Notes under the pieces: generated by a model
Databases searched by the model: none
What the model was told of the DNA's origin: nothing
Seen by the model: the letters and a program-made list of their open reading frames with translations, nothing else
From: Candidatus Delongbacteria bacterium
GTDB lineage: Bacteria; UBA4055
Assembly: GCA_013139625.1 (NCBI GenBank)
Contig: WTAK01000096.1
Location: 1 to 6,392, forward strand
Length of the DNA: 6,392 nucleotides
Direction of reading: 5' to 3'
Shown here: positions 1-6,343 of the stretch, piece after piece
Layout of the letters: every line of letters starts with the position of its first letter
How positions within the stretch are numbered: position 1 is the stretch's first letter
Translations under genes and position numbers: made by a program

Positions 1-2
1 AT

Positions 3-758
3 GATTATCCTGAGAGTAAACTTGTACCTAAAGCAATGTATGGAAAAGCTGTGATAATGTATAACATCGGCAAGAAAGATGATGCATTTGATACCTGGAG
101 TAAGATAATTGCTAAATTCCCTGATGATGATATATCAATAGAAACAAATTTCCATCTTGGAGCAATTTATAACAACAGAGAAATGTTCGATAAGGCTATC
201 ACTGCATTTCAAAGTATAATCAATCACCCAAAAGATCATGATCTTAAATTGAAAGCTTATAAATATATCATCGACCTGTATGTCAAACTAGGATTTGACG
301 ATGCAGCTGCAAAGATGATCAGAAGTTATGTTTCACTCTATCCCGATGAAGAAGATGTTTTCCAGAAACGTATTGAAATCGGTAATATCTATCAGAGAAA
401 TGAAGAGTATGATCAAGCTTTAGAATACTTTAAAAGATTGATGTATGAGGCTAAAGGTGATGATGAAGCCGCTACTCAGTTCTTTATTGCAGAGACATAT
501 ATGATGATGAGTAATTTTAGAAAAGCTATCTCTGAATTCTTGAAGGTTAAATATCTTATGAAGATCAAATCTAAATTTGAGTGGAAGTTGACTTCTGTGT
601 ACAAGACAGCTCTTTGCTATGAAGAATTGCATGAGTATGATAAAGCTTTAGAGATACTTACTGAGATCATAGAGAACCACCCTAAAGATTCCTACGGAAG
701 ACAAGCTAAGAAAGTCGTAGAAAGGATCGAGAATAAGAAATCAGTTAAAATTAATTAA
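3..758 (+). CDS. Tetratricopeptide-repeat protein, C-terminal part (5' end outside window)
   Basis: The reading frame is open from the first complete codon at position 3, and the first ATG (36) lies inside a repeat, so the true start is upstream of the window. The visible 251 residues are almost entirely TPR-like helix pairs. Recognisable units end in phrases such as YNNREMFDKAITAFQSII, YQRNEEYDQALEYFKRL, MMMSNFRKAISEFLKV and YEELHEYDKALEILTEII, each with the alanine and proline spacing typical of TPRs (KFP, LYP, NHP at unit ends). There is no enzymatic motif and no membrane segment in this part. TPR arrays are protein-interaction scaffolds; large TPR proteins of this kind in Gram-negative bacteria are often periplasmic or envelope associated, but the signal-peptide region is not visible. 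It is separated from the next gene by 100 bp containing a repeat, so it is probably a different transcription unit. The partner and role are unknown. Confidence 0.88.
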   Translation, partial: DYPESKLVPKAMYGKAVIMYNIGKKDDAFDTWSKIIAKFPDDDISIETNFHLGAIYNNREMFDKAITAFQSIINHPKDHDLKLKAYKYIIDLYVKLGFDDAAAKMIRSYVSLYPDEEDVFQKRIEIGNIYQRNEEYDQALEYFKRLMYEAKGDDEAATQFFIAETYMMMSNFRKAISEFLKVKYLMKIKSKFEWKLTSVYKTALCYEELHEYDKALEILTEIIENHPKDSYGRQAKKVVERIENKKSVKIN

Positions 759-773
759 AATAAAAATAATTAA

Positions 774-830
774 ACCACGGAATACACGAAAATCACGAAT
801 TCCGTAGGGTCGGGGTTTACCTCCGACCTA
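774..830. repeat. Intergenic repeat element: 9-nt-period CACG repeat plus GC-rich hairpin
   Basis: Two structures lie next to each other in the only sizeable gap on the left side. First, three imperfect 9-nt units of the form CACGRAAWW run from 776 to 802. They are enclosed by a perfect 7-bp inverted repeat, ACGGAAT at 777-783 and ATTCCGT at 799-805. Second, GGTCGGGG (808-815) pairs with CC-T-CCGACC (820-828) around a TTTA loop, with one bulged T. The element is clearly more GC-rich than its flanks. No T-run follows the hairpin on either strand, so it is a poor candidate for an intrinsic terminator. It looks like a dispersed intergenic repeat; similar CACGG-type phrases occur between genes in many uncultured bacterial genomes (from memory, not searched). 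Confidence 0.6.
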
Positions 831-847
831 ATATCGTATTAAACAAC

Positions 848-853
848 AGGAAG
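848..853 (+). promoter_or_regulatory. Shine-Dalgarno site of the DEAD-box helicase gene
   Basis: AGGAAG sits 5 nt before the ATG at 859. It supports that start over internal ATGs, and the residues just after it (F3, then PYPIQ at 24-28) form the Q motif expected at the very N-terminus of a DEAD-box protein. Confidence 0.7.
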
Positions 854-858
854 AAAAT

Positions 859-2001
859 ATGTCATTTAAAGATTTAGGTATATCACAATTTTTCATAAAT
901 AAATTAGAAGAACAAGACCTTAATCAACCCTACCCTATTCAAAAAGAATCTATTCCACCAATTTTGAAAGGAAAAGATGTTCTTGGTATTGCAAAAACAG
1001 GTTCAGGCAAAACTTTAAGCTATGTGCTACCTATCCTGATGAACTTAATCGGAAATTCAGTTGATAGAAATAGAAAGGCGAATGCTTTGATCCTAGTTCC
1101 AACTCGTGAGCTTGCAAATCAGGTAAAAGAAGTATTCAGATTATTTGCATTGGATCTTCCTGAGCGTATCAAGACTTTAGCCGTTTACGGTGGTGTTTCC
1201 ATAAATACGCAAATGCAGGCTCTACAAGGAGTACATGTTTTGATAGCTACTCTGGGTAGATTGATCGAATTAGTTGAGTCGAACGCAGTTGATATTTCAA
1301 AGATAAGCACTTTAGTATTGGATGAAGCTGATAAGATACTTAATCTTGGGTTTAAAGATGAGATAGATAAGATTTTAGCTCTTTTACCGAAGAAACGACA
1401 AAATCTATTATTCTCAGCTACTCTTACAGATAAAATAGATGATCTTAATCGGGTATTATTGAATGATCCGGTACTCATCAAGATCGAATCAGATAAATGC
1501 GATATAGAGCTAATTAATCAAAGAGCATATTTGGTAGAGGACAATAAAAAAGGATTACTCCTAAGATATTTGATCAAGAATGAAAATTTAAAACAAGTGT
1601 TGGTTTTTACTTCTTCAACGAAGAAGGCTGATAATCTGGCTGAAAAACTTTTTAAGAATGGAATAATCGCAGCATCTACCCACGGCAAGAAAAGTCAAAT
1701 GGCAAGGAAACTAGCTTTATCCAACTTCAAATCCGGTGATATTCAAGTATTAGTTGCTACTGACCTGCTATCCAGAGGAATTGATATAGATTCACTGCCG
1801 CATGTAGTGAATTTTGAATTACCTCGTTCTCCCAAGGATTATATCCATCGTATCGGTAGAACCGGGCGTGCAGAAACAAAAGGAGAGGCTATTTCATTAT
1901 TAACTAAAGATGATCTACACCATTTTAAAGTAATACAGAAGAAGATGGGTACACGAGTAGAAGTAATAGATGCGAAAGATATAGATCTTAAAGGTTATTA
2001 G
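859..2001 (+). CDS. DEAD-box ATP-dependent RNA helicase, RhlE-like
   Basis: This 380-residue protein is a complete two-lobe DEAD-box core, an ATP-dependent cytoplasmic enzyme that unwinds short RNA duplexes in ribosome assembly or RNA decay. Motifs appear in order: Q motif (F3, PYPIQ 24-28), motif I AKTGSGKT (45-52), Ia PTRELANQ (81-88), Ib ATLGRL (130-135), II DEAD (155-158), III SAT (186-188), IV VLVFTSS (247-253), V VATDLLSRGID (299-309) and VI HRIGRTGR (330-337). Only about 40 residues follow motif VI, so the long basic or RGG tail of many RhlE, DeaD or SrmB proteins and the DbpA-type RNA-binding domain are absent. RhlE-like is therefore the best subgroup guess, and no firm symbol is given. 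An oddity is leucine in place of the usual proline of TPGR in motif Ib (codon 1252-1254). Its stop codon directly abuts the recG start, which implies cotranscription. Confidence 0.95.
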   Translation: MSFKDLGISQFFINKLEEQDLNQPYPIQKESIPPILKGKDVLGIAKTGSGKTLSYVLPILMNLIGNSVDRNRKANALILVPTRELANQVKEVFRLFALDLPERIKTLAVYGGVSINTQMQALQGVHVLIATLGRLIELVESNAVDISKISTLVLDEADKILNLGFKDEIDKILALLPKKRQNLLFSATLTDKIDDLNRVLLNDPVLIKIESDKCDIELINQRAYLVEDNKKGLLLRYLIKNENLKQVLVFTSSTKKADNLAEKLFKNGIIAASTHGKKSQMARKLALSNFKSGDIQVLVATDLLSRGIDIDSLPHVVNFELPRSPKDYIHRIGRTGRAETKGEAISLLTKDDLHHFKVIQKKMGTRVEVIDAKDIDLKGY

Positions 2002-2004
2002 ATG
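1990..2004 (+). promoter_or_regulatory. Stop-start junction and ribosome binding site for recG
   Basis: AAAGG (1990-1994) lies inside the last codons of the helicase gene, 7 nt before the recG ATG (2002-2004). The helicase TAG (1999-2001) touches that ATG with no gap, and both genes are in the same frame. This arrangement favours reinitiation by ribosomes finishing the helicase. Confidence 0.65.
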
Positions 2005-4095
2005 AACCTTAACGAAGTTTCCATATCAGAAGTTCGAAATATCGGACCTAAGCGTGAAAAAGTTTTAAATACTGTCGGCATTTATTCCGTTGCTGACCTT
2101 TTGCAATATTACCCAAGGCGACACTTAGACAGGCAGACTATTCAGAAGATCGGAGATATAAAGCCTGACATGGGTGAAGTAACTCTGATAGCTACTTGTT
2201 TCGAATCAATGAAGATCCCCGGCAGAAATAGACAAACACGGTTAAAAGCTTCTTTCTCAGATGACACTGGTATTCTGAACTGTAATTGGTTCAGAGGCGG
2301 AGAATGGATCGCCAATAAACTTATCCCTGGTGAAGAATATATAATCTCAGGTGTACCTAAATTTTTCGGTGGTTGGGCAATTGATCATCCTGTATTGGAA
2401 ATGATCGACAATGAAAAAGGTGCAACTACGCTGAACCAGGGAAGAATAATTCCCCTCTACCCTCTCACAGGTGAACTGAGTAAGAATAGTTTTGACAGTA
2501 GAGCTTTTAGAAAGATAATAAAGAATGCATTAGATCAATTTTCAGAGTTTATCGAGGATACAACACCACAGAAGATACTGAAAGAACATAAACTACCTGA
2601 CCTTAAGACAGCTATAAATTTAATACATTTCCCTGAAGATGATATTTCAAAGAATATCGCACTGAAGAGATTAAAGTTCGATGAATTATTTCATTTGCAG
2701 CTGATAATGGCTAAACGAAGAGCTAATGTGAAACTTATACCTAAGAAGAATAAGATTAAGAGCAGTGGCAAACTTTTGAAAGCTGTCTATGAGAAGTTAC
2801 CTTTCGAACTTACAGATGCTCAGAAAAAAGTTATCAGAGAGATCTATGATGACTTGAAAAGTGATAAGCTCATGAATCGAATGCTACAGGGTGATGTAGG
2901 TAGCGGAAAAACTGTTGTAGCTTTACTTTCAATGTTAATGATGATAGATAACGGTTATCAAGCTGCTATTATGGCTCCGACTGAGATACTTGCAGAACAG
3001 CACTATCTTGGTTTTCATAAATTCTGTGAGGAACTTGGATTGCATATTACTCTGTTGCAAGGAAAAATGAAAAAGAAGCAGAAAGAGGAAGTTATCTCTG
3101 ACATTGCTTCAGGTACCAGTGACATTATAATCGGTACTCATGCTTTGATCCAGAAAGATGTGAAATTCCACAAACTCGGATTAGTGGTCATAGATGAGCA
3201 GCATCGCTTCGGAGTAATGCAGAGGGGTGAACTTGTCGAAAAAGCTAAAGAAGCCCCGAATTTGCTTGTTATGACAGCGACACCGATCCCTAGAACTCTT
3301 TCCTTATCTCTTTACGGTGATCTTGACATTTCTATCATAGATACACTTCCCAAAGGAAGAAAACCGATCAAGACTGCCAAAAGAAATGAAAACGACCTAA
3401 GTAAAGTTTACAAATTTATTGATGAAGAAGTATCCAAAGGTCATCAAGCATATATAGTTTATCCATTGATAGAGAAAAGTAAGAAGCTTGACATTCAGGC
3501 TGCTGAGGAAGGATTTAAGTATTTATCAGAAGAAGAATTTCCGAATAGAAAAGTTGCTATGCTCCACGGTAAAATGAAAAATGATGAAAAAGACGGAGTG
3601 ATGCAAGCTTTCAAGGATAAAAAAATTGATATCTTAGTTTCTACCACTGTAGTTGAAGTCGGTGTTGATGTTCAAAATGCCACTGTAATGCTTATCATGC
3701 ATTGCGAAAGATTCGGGTTGTCACAGTTACATCAGCTTAGAGGTCGTGTTGGTCGTGGATCTGCTCAATCTTACTGCATACTACACGTTGGTAATAAAGT
3801 ACCTGATGAAACTATGGAAAGAGTTAGAATTATGGTTTCTACTACCGATGGATTTAAGATATCTGAGAAAGATTTTAAGCTGAGAGGACCGGGTGAATTC
3901 CTTGGAGAAAAGCAAAGTGGGATGCCAGAGCTTAAGTTAGCCAGCCTTTTATATGATGGGAAGTTAATGGCTTTAGCACGAAAAAGTGCGTTCAAACTCA
4001 TCGATGAAGATAATATTTTAAAAAATTATCCCGAGTTACGGGATTACATGAATAAAAAGTTCCAAGATAAAATACAGTTTTTGGATTATTCGTAG
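2002..4095 (+). CDS. recG: ATP-dependent DNA helicase RecG
   Basis: RecG is a double-stranded DNA translocase that regresses stalled replication forks and processes Holliday junctions, D-loops and R-loops. The 697 residues match the usual full length. The N-terminus has a helix-hairpin-helix-like segment (NIGPKREKVL 13-22, then YYPRRHLDR 36-44), and an OB-fold wedge domain covers about 50-135, the part that binds branched DNA. Helicase motifs follow: I GDVGSGKT (297-304), Ia APTEILAEQH (325-334), Ib GTHAL (378-382), II DEQHRFG (398-404), III TATPIPRT (425-432), HGKM (522-525), V STTVVEVGVDV (547-557) and VI QLHQLRGRVGRG (575-586). The translocation (TRG) region FKLRGPGEFLGEKQSG (625-640) is intact. 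The DEQH box, the wedge and the TRG motif separate it from Mfd, PriA and UvrB. No catalytic residue is missing. It is the second gene of the apparent four-gene operon. Confidence 0.98.
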   Translation: MNLNEVSISEVRNIGPKREKVLNTVGIYSVADLLQYYPRRHLDRQTIQKIGDIKPDMGEVTLIATCFESMKIPGRNRQTRLKASFSDDTGILNCNWFRGGEWIANKLIPGEEYIISGVPKFFGGWAIDHPVLEMIDNEKGATTLNQGRIIPLYPLTGELSKNSFDSRAFRKIIKNALDQFSEFIEDTTPQKILKEHKLPDLKTAINLIHFPEDDISKNIALKRLKFDELFHLQLIMAKRRANVKLIPKKNKIKSSGKLLKAVYEKLPFELTDAQKKVIREIYDDLKSDKLMNRMLQGDVGSGKTVVALLSMLMMIDNGYQAAIMAPTEILAEQHYLGFHKFCEELGLHITLLQGKMKKKQKEEVISDIASGTSDIIIGTHALIQKDVKFHKLGLVVIDEQHRFGVMQRGELVEKAKEAPNLLVMTATPIPRTLSLSLYGDLDISIIDTLPKGRKPIKTAKRNENDLSKVYKFIDEEVSKGHQAYIVYPLIEKSKKLDIQAAEEGFKYLSEEEFPNRKVAMLHGKMKNDEKDGVMQAFKDKKIDILVSTTVVEVGVDVQNATVMLIMHCERFGLSQLHQLRGRVGRGSAQSYCILHVGNKVPDETMERVRIMVSTTDGFKISEKDFKLRGPGEFLGEKQSGMPELKLASLLYDGKLMALARKSAFKLIDEDNILKNYPELRDYMNKKFQDKIQFLDYS

Positions 4096-4098
4096 GGA
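4093..4098 (+). promoter_or_regulatory. Possible ribosome binding site of the cysteine-motif gene, overlapping the recG stop
   Basis: TAGGGA includes the recG stop codon (4093-4095) and is 14 nt from the ATG at 4113. That spacing is longer than ideal, so initiation may depend partly on ribosomes terminating on recG. An in-frame TAA at 4107-4109 rules out an earlier start. Confidence 0.4.
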
Positions 4099-4112
4099 AT
4101 TGATAATAAAAA

Positions 4113-4562
4113 ATGAATAACGAAGAAATATTAAAAAGCAGAATAATAGATAATAGTACTTCATCAGACTGGGAAACGGCAAAGAAAGAATGGACTATAT
4201 TTGAAATTTCGATCTCAGAAAAACCTCAAAAATGTCTATGTGGACACTACCCTATTAAGAAAGTCTGTGAGATCGTAAATAAGAAAACCGGAACAGTTGT
4301 AAAAGTCGGTAGATGTTGTCTAGCAAAATTTCTCGATATCCGAAACGATCATTTTCAGAAAGTTATGAGAAAATTAGAAGATGACATAAATACTACATTA
4401 TCTGAAAAAATAGTATCATTATCAAAGAAAACTAAAGCTATTACTACCTGGGATGTACTGTTCTATAAAAACATCAGACGAAAGAAAAAGATAAATGATC
4501 TTCAGCAGAAAATGAAGATTGAAATCAATACAAAAATCTTAAATTATTTTACAAAAGACTAA
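4113..4562 (+). CDS. Small conserved hypothetical protein with a CxCGH...CC putative zinc-binding module
   Basis: The function is not known. The 149-residue protein has a compact module at about 38-74: C41-L-C43-G-H45-YPIKKVC52-xIxNKKTG60-xxxxVGRC68-C69-xxKFL. The spaced cysteines with the N-x-x-TG and VG-x-CC signatures look like a small zinc ribbon. I recall the same pattern (CICGxxPI...I.N..TG....VG..CV..F) in uncharacterised phage and bacterial proteins, sometimes with a C-terminal W-x-x-x-FY...rKkk...Q....IN.kIL segment. That segment is also visible here (W113, F117-Y118, RRKKK 122-126, Q131-Q132, IN 138-139). The C-terminal half is lysine-rich and probably helical, which is compatible with nucleic-acid or protein binding. 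No signal peptide or membrane segment is present. It lies 17 bp after recG and 3 bp before the next gene, so it is almost certainly cotranscribed with both. Metal binding is inferred from cysteine spacing only. Confidence 0.85.
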   Translation: MNNEEILKSRIIDNSTSSDWETAKKEWTIFEISISEKPQKCLCGHYPIKKVCEIVNKKTGTVVKVGRCCLAKFLDIRNDHFQKVMRKLEDDINTTLSEKIVSLSKKTKAITTWDVLFYKNIRRKKKINDLQQKMKIEINTKILNYFTKD

Positions 4563-4565
4563 ACT

Positions 4566-5261
4566 ATGCAAGAATCAGATCTATACTACCCAATACACCA
4601 TTACCTTGTAGATAACGGTTACACTGTAAACAGTGAAGTTCAACATACTGATATCATAGCTCAGAAAGATGATGATCTGATCGCGATAGAGCTTAAAAAG
4701 ACCTTCAATGCAACGGTATTGATCCAAGCAGTCGAAAGGCAGAAGTTCGCTGATTCTGTTTACATTGCTATCGTAAGACCGAAGAAACGATCGCAAATGA
4801 AGAACTGGAAAGGTATGTGTCGTTTAATGAAACGGTTAGAGTTGGGATTAATTCTTGTTTCATTTCTTAAAACTAAAGCCAGAATTGATATTATTTTCCA
4901 TCCAGCTGAATATACTCCTCGTAAGAGCAATAAAAAGAAAACGTCAATTCTCAGAGAAATCGAGAACAGGTCAGGGAATTATAATATCGGTGGAGTTACA
5001 AGAAAGAAAATTATCACAGCTTACAGAGAGAATGTCATTTTCATAGCAGTATGCCTTAATAAATTCAGTCAGTTAAGTCCAAAGCAGCTTCGAGAACTTG
5101 GTACTGGGGAGAAGACCGGTTCAATATTGAATAAAGATTTCTATGGGTGGTTTGAGAAAGTTGAGAAAGGTATCTATAAACTGCACAGTAATGGAGTTGA
5201 CGCTTTGGAGAAATATGCTGAAGTAGCTGATGTGTATGAGAAAATGATAAGCGATAATTGA
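4566..5261 (+). CDS. DUF2161-type putative PD-(D/E)XK phosphodiesterase
   Basis: The 231-residue protein matches what I recall of the DUF2161 family, predicted PD-(D/E)XK nuclease-fold enzymes of unknown substrate. The N-terminal half carries the nuclease-like signature: E3 and D5-LYYPI at the start of the first helix, T28-D29-IIA, then E42-L-K44, and a following helix with Q54-A-x-x-R58. D29, E42 and K44 would be the metal-binding and catalytic residues. The C-terminal half looks like a winged-helix domain with family-typical phrases: G142-G-V-T-R146, T151-AYRE155, QLSPKQLRELG, and Y193-GWFEKVEKGIYKL. All expected acidic residues are present, so the enzyme may be active. There is no signal peptide. 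The gene starts 3 nt after the preceding TAA, in the same frame and without a convincing Shine-Dalgarno sequence, so translation is probably coupled. Whether it cuts DNA, RNA or another phosphodiester cannot be told from sequence. Confidence 0.85.
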   Translation: MQESDLYYPIHHYLVDNGYTVNSEVQHTDIIAQKDDDLIAIELKKTFNATVLIQAVERQKFADSVYIAIVRPKKRSQMKNWKGMCRLMKRLELGLILVSFLKTKARIDIIFHPAEYTPRKSNKKKTSILREIENRSGNYNIGGVTRKKIITAYRENVIFIAVCLNKFSQLSPKQLRELGTGEKTGSILNKDFYGWFEKVEKGIYKLHSNGVDALEKYAEVADVYEKMISDN

Positions 5262-5277
5262 GTTTTCCTACAACTCA
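5259..5277. repeat. Inverted repeat spanning the two convergent stop codons
   Basis: TGAGTT (5259-5264) and AACTCA (5272-5277) form a perfect 6-bp stem around a 7-nt loop. The left arm begins with the TGA of the forward operon, and the loop contains most of the stop codon of the reverse gene. With only 6 bp between the two genes, this is the only hairpin available at the junction. It is AT-rich and lacks a T-tract on either strand, so a role as a bidirectional terminator is only a possibility. Confidence 0.3.
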
Positions 5278-6239
5278 TAGTTCACTTCTAGCTTAAACGT
5301 AGGAAACCATTCATCTTTCAATCTTATTACATCAACAGCTTCATCAGTAGTTGGAATATTATATCTTTGTTCAGTTTTATAAAACGGTAGTACCGCTTTT
5401 AGATTAAACCAAGTATTCCCTGTACGATCAGTTTTGTGCAAATATCCAATTGAAGGTTCGATTCTCAGACCTTCACTTAATCCATAAATATCTCCATCAT
5501 AGAAATTAGCCATACTAAATGCTGTTACACCGTAGCTCGCTCCTACTCCAAAGCTAAAATCATTGTGCAGATAATTCAAACTGTATTTCAAATAGCTTGT
5601 ATCATAATAGTATCCACTATAATAAGATGTGCTATAAAATGAAAGTTTATGTAATAAATTACCACTATAAAAATTATTTGCATACTCAAAACTTATACCG
5701 GAGTTATTTGTAACTGATTGAAAAGAATAACCAAATGAGACTGAATTATCAAACTCTGATCTTATATCTGTATCAGATAAGTAAACATAACTGTCAAGAT
5801 TATTAAACATACCTACAAAACCTCCAACCAAACCACCTCCAATACCTGCTCCTCCATAATATAAAATTGAAAGAAACATTAAGAAATTATTCGGTTGATA
5901 TACTTCCAGATCATTAGATCTAAGTCTCCAAAATGAAATTGAAGAAATTCCAATTATTGCACCATTAACGAAACCATTGAAGAATTTTTCTGAATAACTA
6001 TTTCTATATTTTATATACTCAATATTGTCATCATCTAACAAAGTTGGATCCCTTTTTATCTTATGAATCATTCGCACATTTATTTTTTCACTATCCTTAT
6101 TCTTGATCAAAATATTTTTTGCATCAACAGATTTAAGGAAATCTAATTCATCCTTTTGAACATATACTTTTGATGAAGTACAGTTTGTTAATAAGAATGC
6201 CCAGATACCAATATATACTAAAAGTTGAATTAATTTCAT
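5268..6239 (-). CDS. Putative outer-membrane-associated lipoprotein, beta-rich, function unknown
   Basis: The 323-residue protein begins with a hydrophobic signal peptide ending in the lipobox L17-T-N-C20, so it should be lipidated on C20 and exported. Residues about 25-65 look like a small beta domain (KNILIKNKDSEKINVRMIHKIKRD). Next come two hydrophobic stretches, about 86-104 and 119-145. The second is a glycine zipper (G132, G136, G140 and G135, G139, G143), typical of membrane-inserting helices. From about 165 to the end the sequence alternates polar and aromatic residues, very rich in Tyr, Ser and Asn, with short turns, resembling beta-hairpins of an outer-membrane barrel; it ends in FKLEVNYEL. 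I do not recognise a named family. Its start at 6239 has only a weak GAG site 6 nt upstream. A four-codon ORF (6250-6236) overlaps that start as ATGA. The gene converges on the operon and is unlikely to share its function. Confidence 0.8.
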   Translation of the reverse strand: MKLIQLLVYIGIWAFLLTNCTSSKVYVQKDELDFLKSVDAKNILIKNKDSEKINVRMIHKIKRDPTLLDDDNIEYIKYRNSYSEKFFNGFVNGAIIGISSISFWRLRSNDLEVYQPNNFLMFLSILYYGGAGIGGGLVGGFVGMFNNLDSYVYLSDTDIRSEFDNSVSFGYSFQSVTNNSGISFEYANNFYSGNLLHKLSFYSTSYYSGYYYDTSYLKYSLNYLHNDFSFGVGASYGVTAFSMANFYDGDIYGLSEGLRIEPSIGYLHKTDRTGNTWFNLKAVLPFYKTEQRYNIPTTDEAVDVIRLKDEWFPTFKLEVNYEL

Positions 6240-6250
6240 TTCGTGCTCAT

Positions 6251-6289
6251 TTTAACATATTTATGCAATACATAATATTAGTTGTTAAA
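6251..6289 (-). repeat. Nested AT-rich inverted repeats in the leader of the lipoprotein gene
   Basis: TTTAACA (6251-6257) pairs with TGTTAAA (6283-6289). Inside it TTATG (6261-6265) pairs with CATAA (6271-6275) around a 5-nt loop. The outer arm ends 12 nt before the lipoprotein start codon, so it could be an operator or a leader-RNA stem. The base composition is so AT-rich that chance pairing is a real alternative. Confidence 0.3.
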
Positions 6290-6293
6290 TCAT

Positions 6294-6299
6294 ATTATA
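6294..6299 (-). promoter_or_regulatory. Possible -10 element of the lipoprotein promoter
   Basis: Read leftward, this is a perfect TATAAT, preceded by TTGA, which places a likely start of transcription near 6287 and a leader of about 48 nt before the ATG at 6239. The region 16-18 bp upstream is T-rich but has no good TTGACA match, so the promoter is plausible rather than certain. It lies between the upstream terminator and the gene, where a promoter is needed. Confidence 0.4.
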
Positions 6300-6315
6300 T
6301 CAAGCTAATTATAAT

Positions 6316-6343
6316 AAAAAAGGAACGCACTTCTACGTTCCTT
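6316..6343 (-). terminator. Rho-independent terminator, leftward, for a gene beyond the right edge
   Basis: On the minus strand AAGGAACG (6343-6336) and CGTTCCTT (6327-6320) form a perfect 8-bp stem with an 8-nt loop. The stem runs into six consecutive T residues (6321-6316), then ATT. The rightward reading has no T-tract, so the direction is clear. No lipoprotein transcript passes here, because it starts downstream. The terminator must therefore serve a minus-strand gene whose end is at or past position 6392, or in the last few dozen bases. Confidence 0.8.

Noticed and set aside
808..834. GC-rich hairpin as a terminator for the TPR gene
   Set aside because: No T-tract follows on the + strand (TAATATCG instead) and none on the minus strand, and the structure looks like part of a repeat element.
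1999..2001. TAG as a reassigned sense codon making a natural helicase-RecG fusion
   Set aside because: RecG and the lipoprotein also end in TAG at natural C-termini, and a good start with a Shine-Dalgarno-like site follows, so standard termination is the simpler reading.
3697..3708. RecG residues M566-H-C where the E. coli-type pattern has IE-x-x-ER before RFGL
   Set aside because: From memory this position varies in RecG (for example tyrosine in Firmicutes), and the functionally important E569-R570 and motif VI are intact, so it is not evidence of an inactive enzyme.
4855..5046. 63-codon + frame inside the DUF2161 gene, and the minus-strand open frames at 420-632, 1185-1481, 3771-4001 and 4581-4796
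   Set aside because: All lie within strongly supported genes, show no recognisable motifs and have no independent start signals, so they are shadows of the real coding frames.
4566..5261. Restriction-modification or other named defence system based on the PD-(D/E)XK protein
   Set aside because: No methyltransferase, specificity subunit, toxin-antitoxin partner or defence ATPase is present, and recG and a DEAD-box helicase are housekeeping genes. Calling a defence system would go beyond the evidence.
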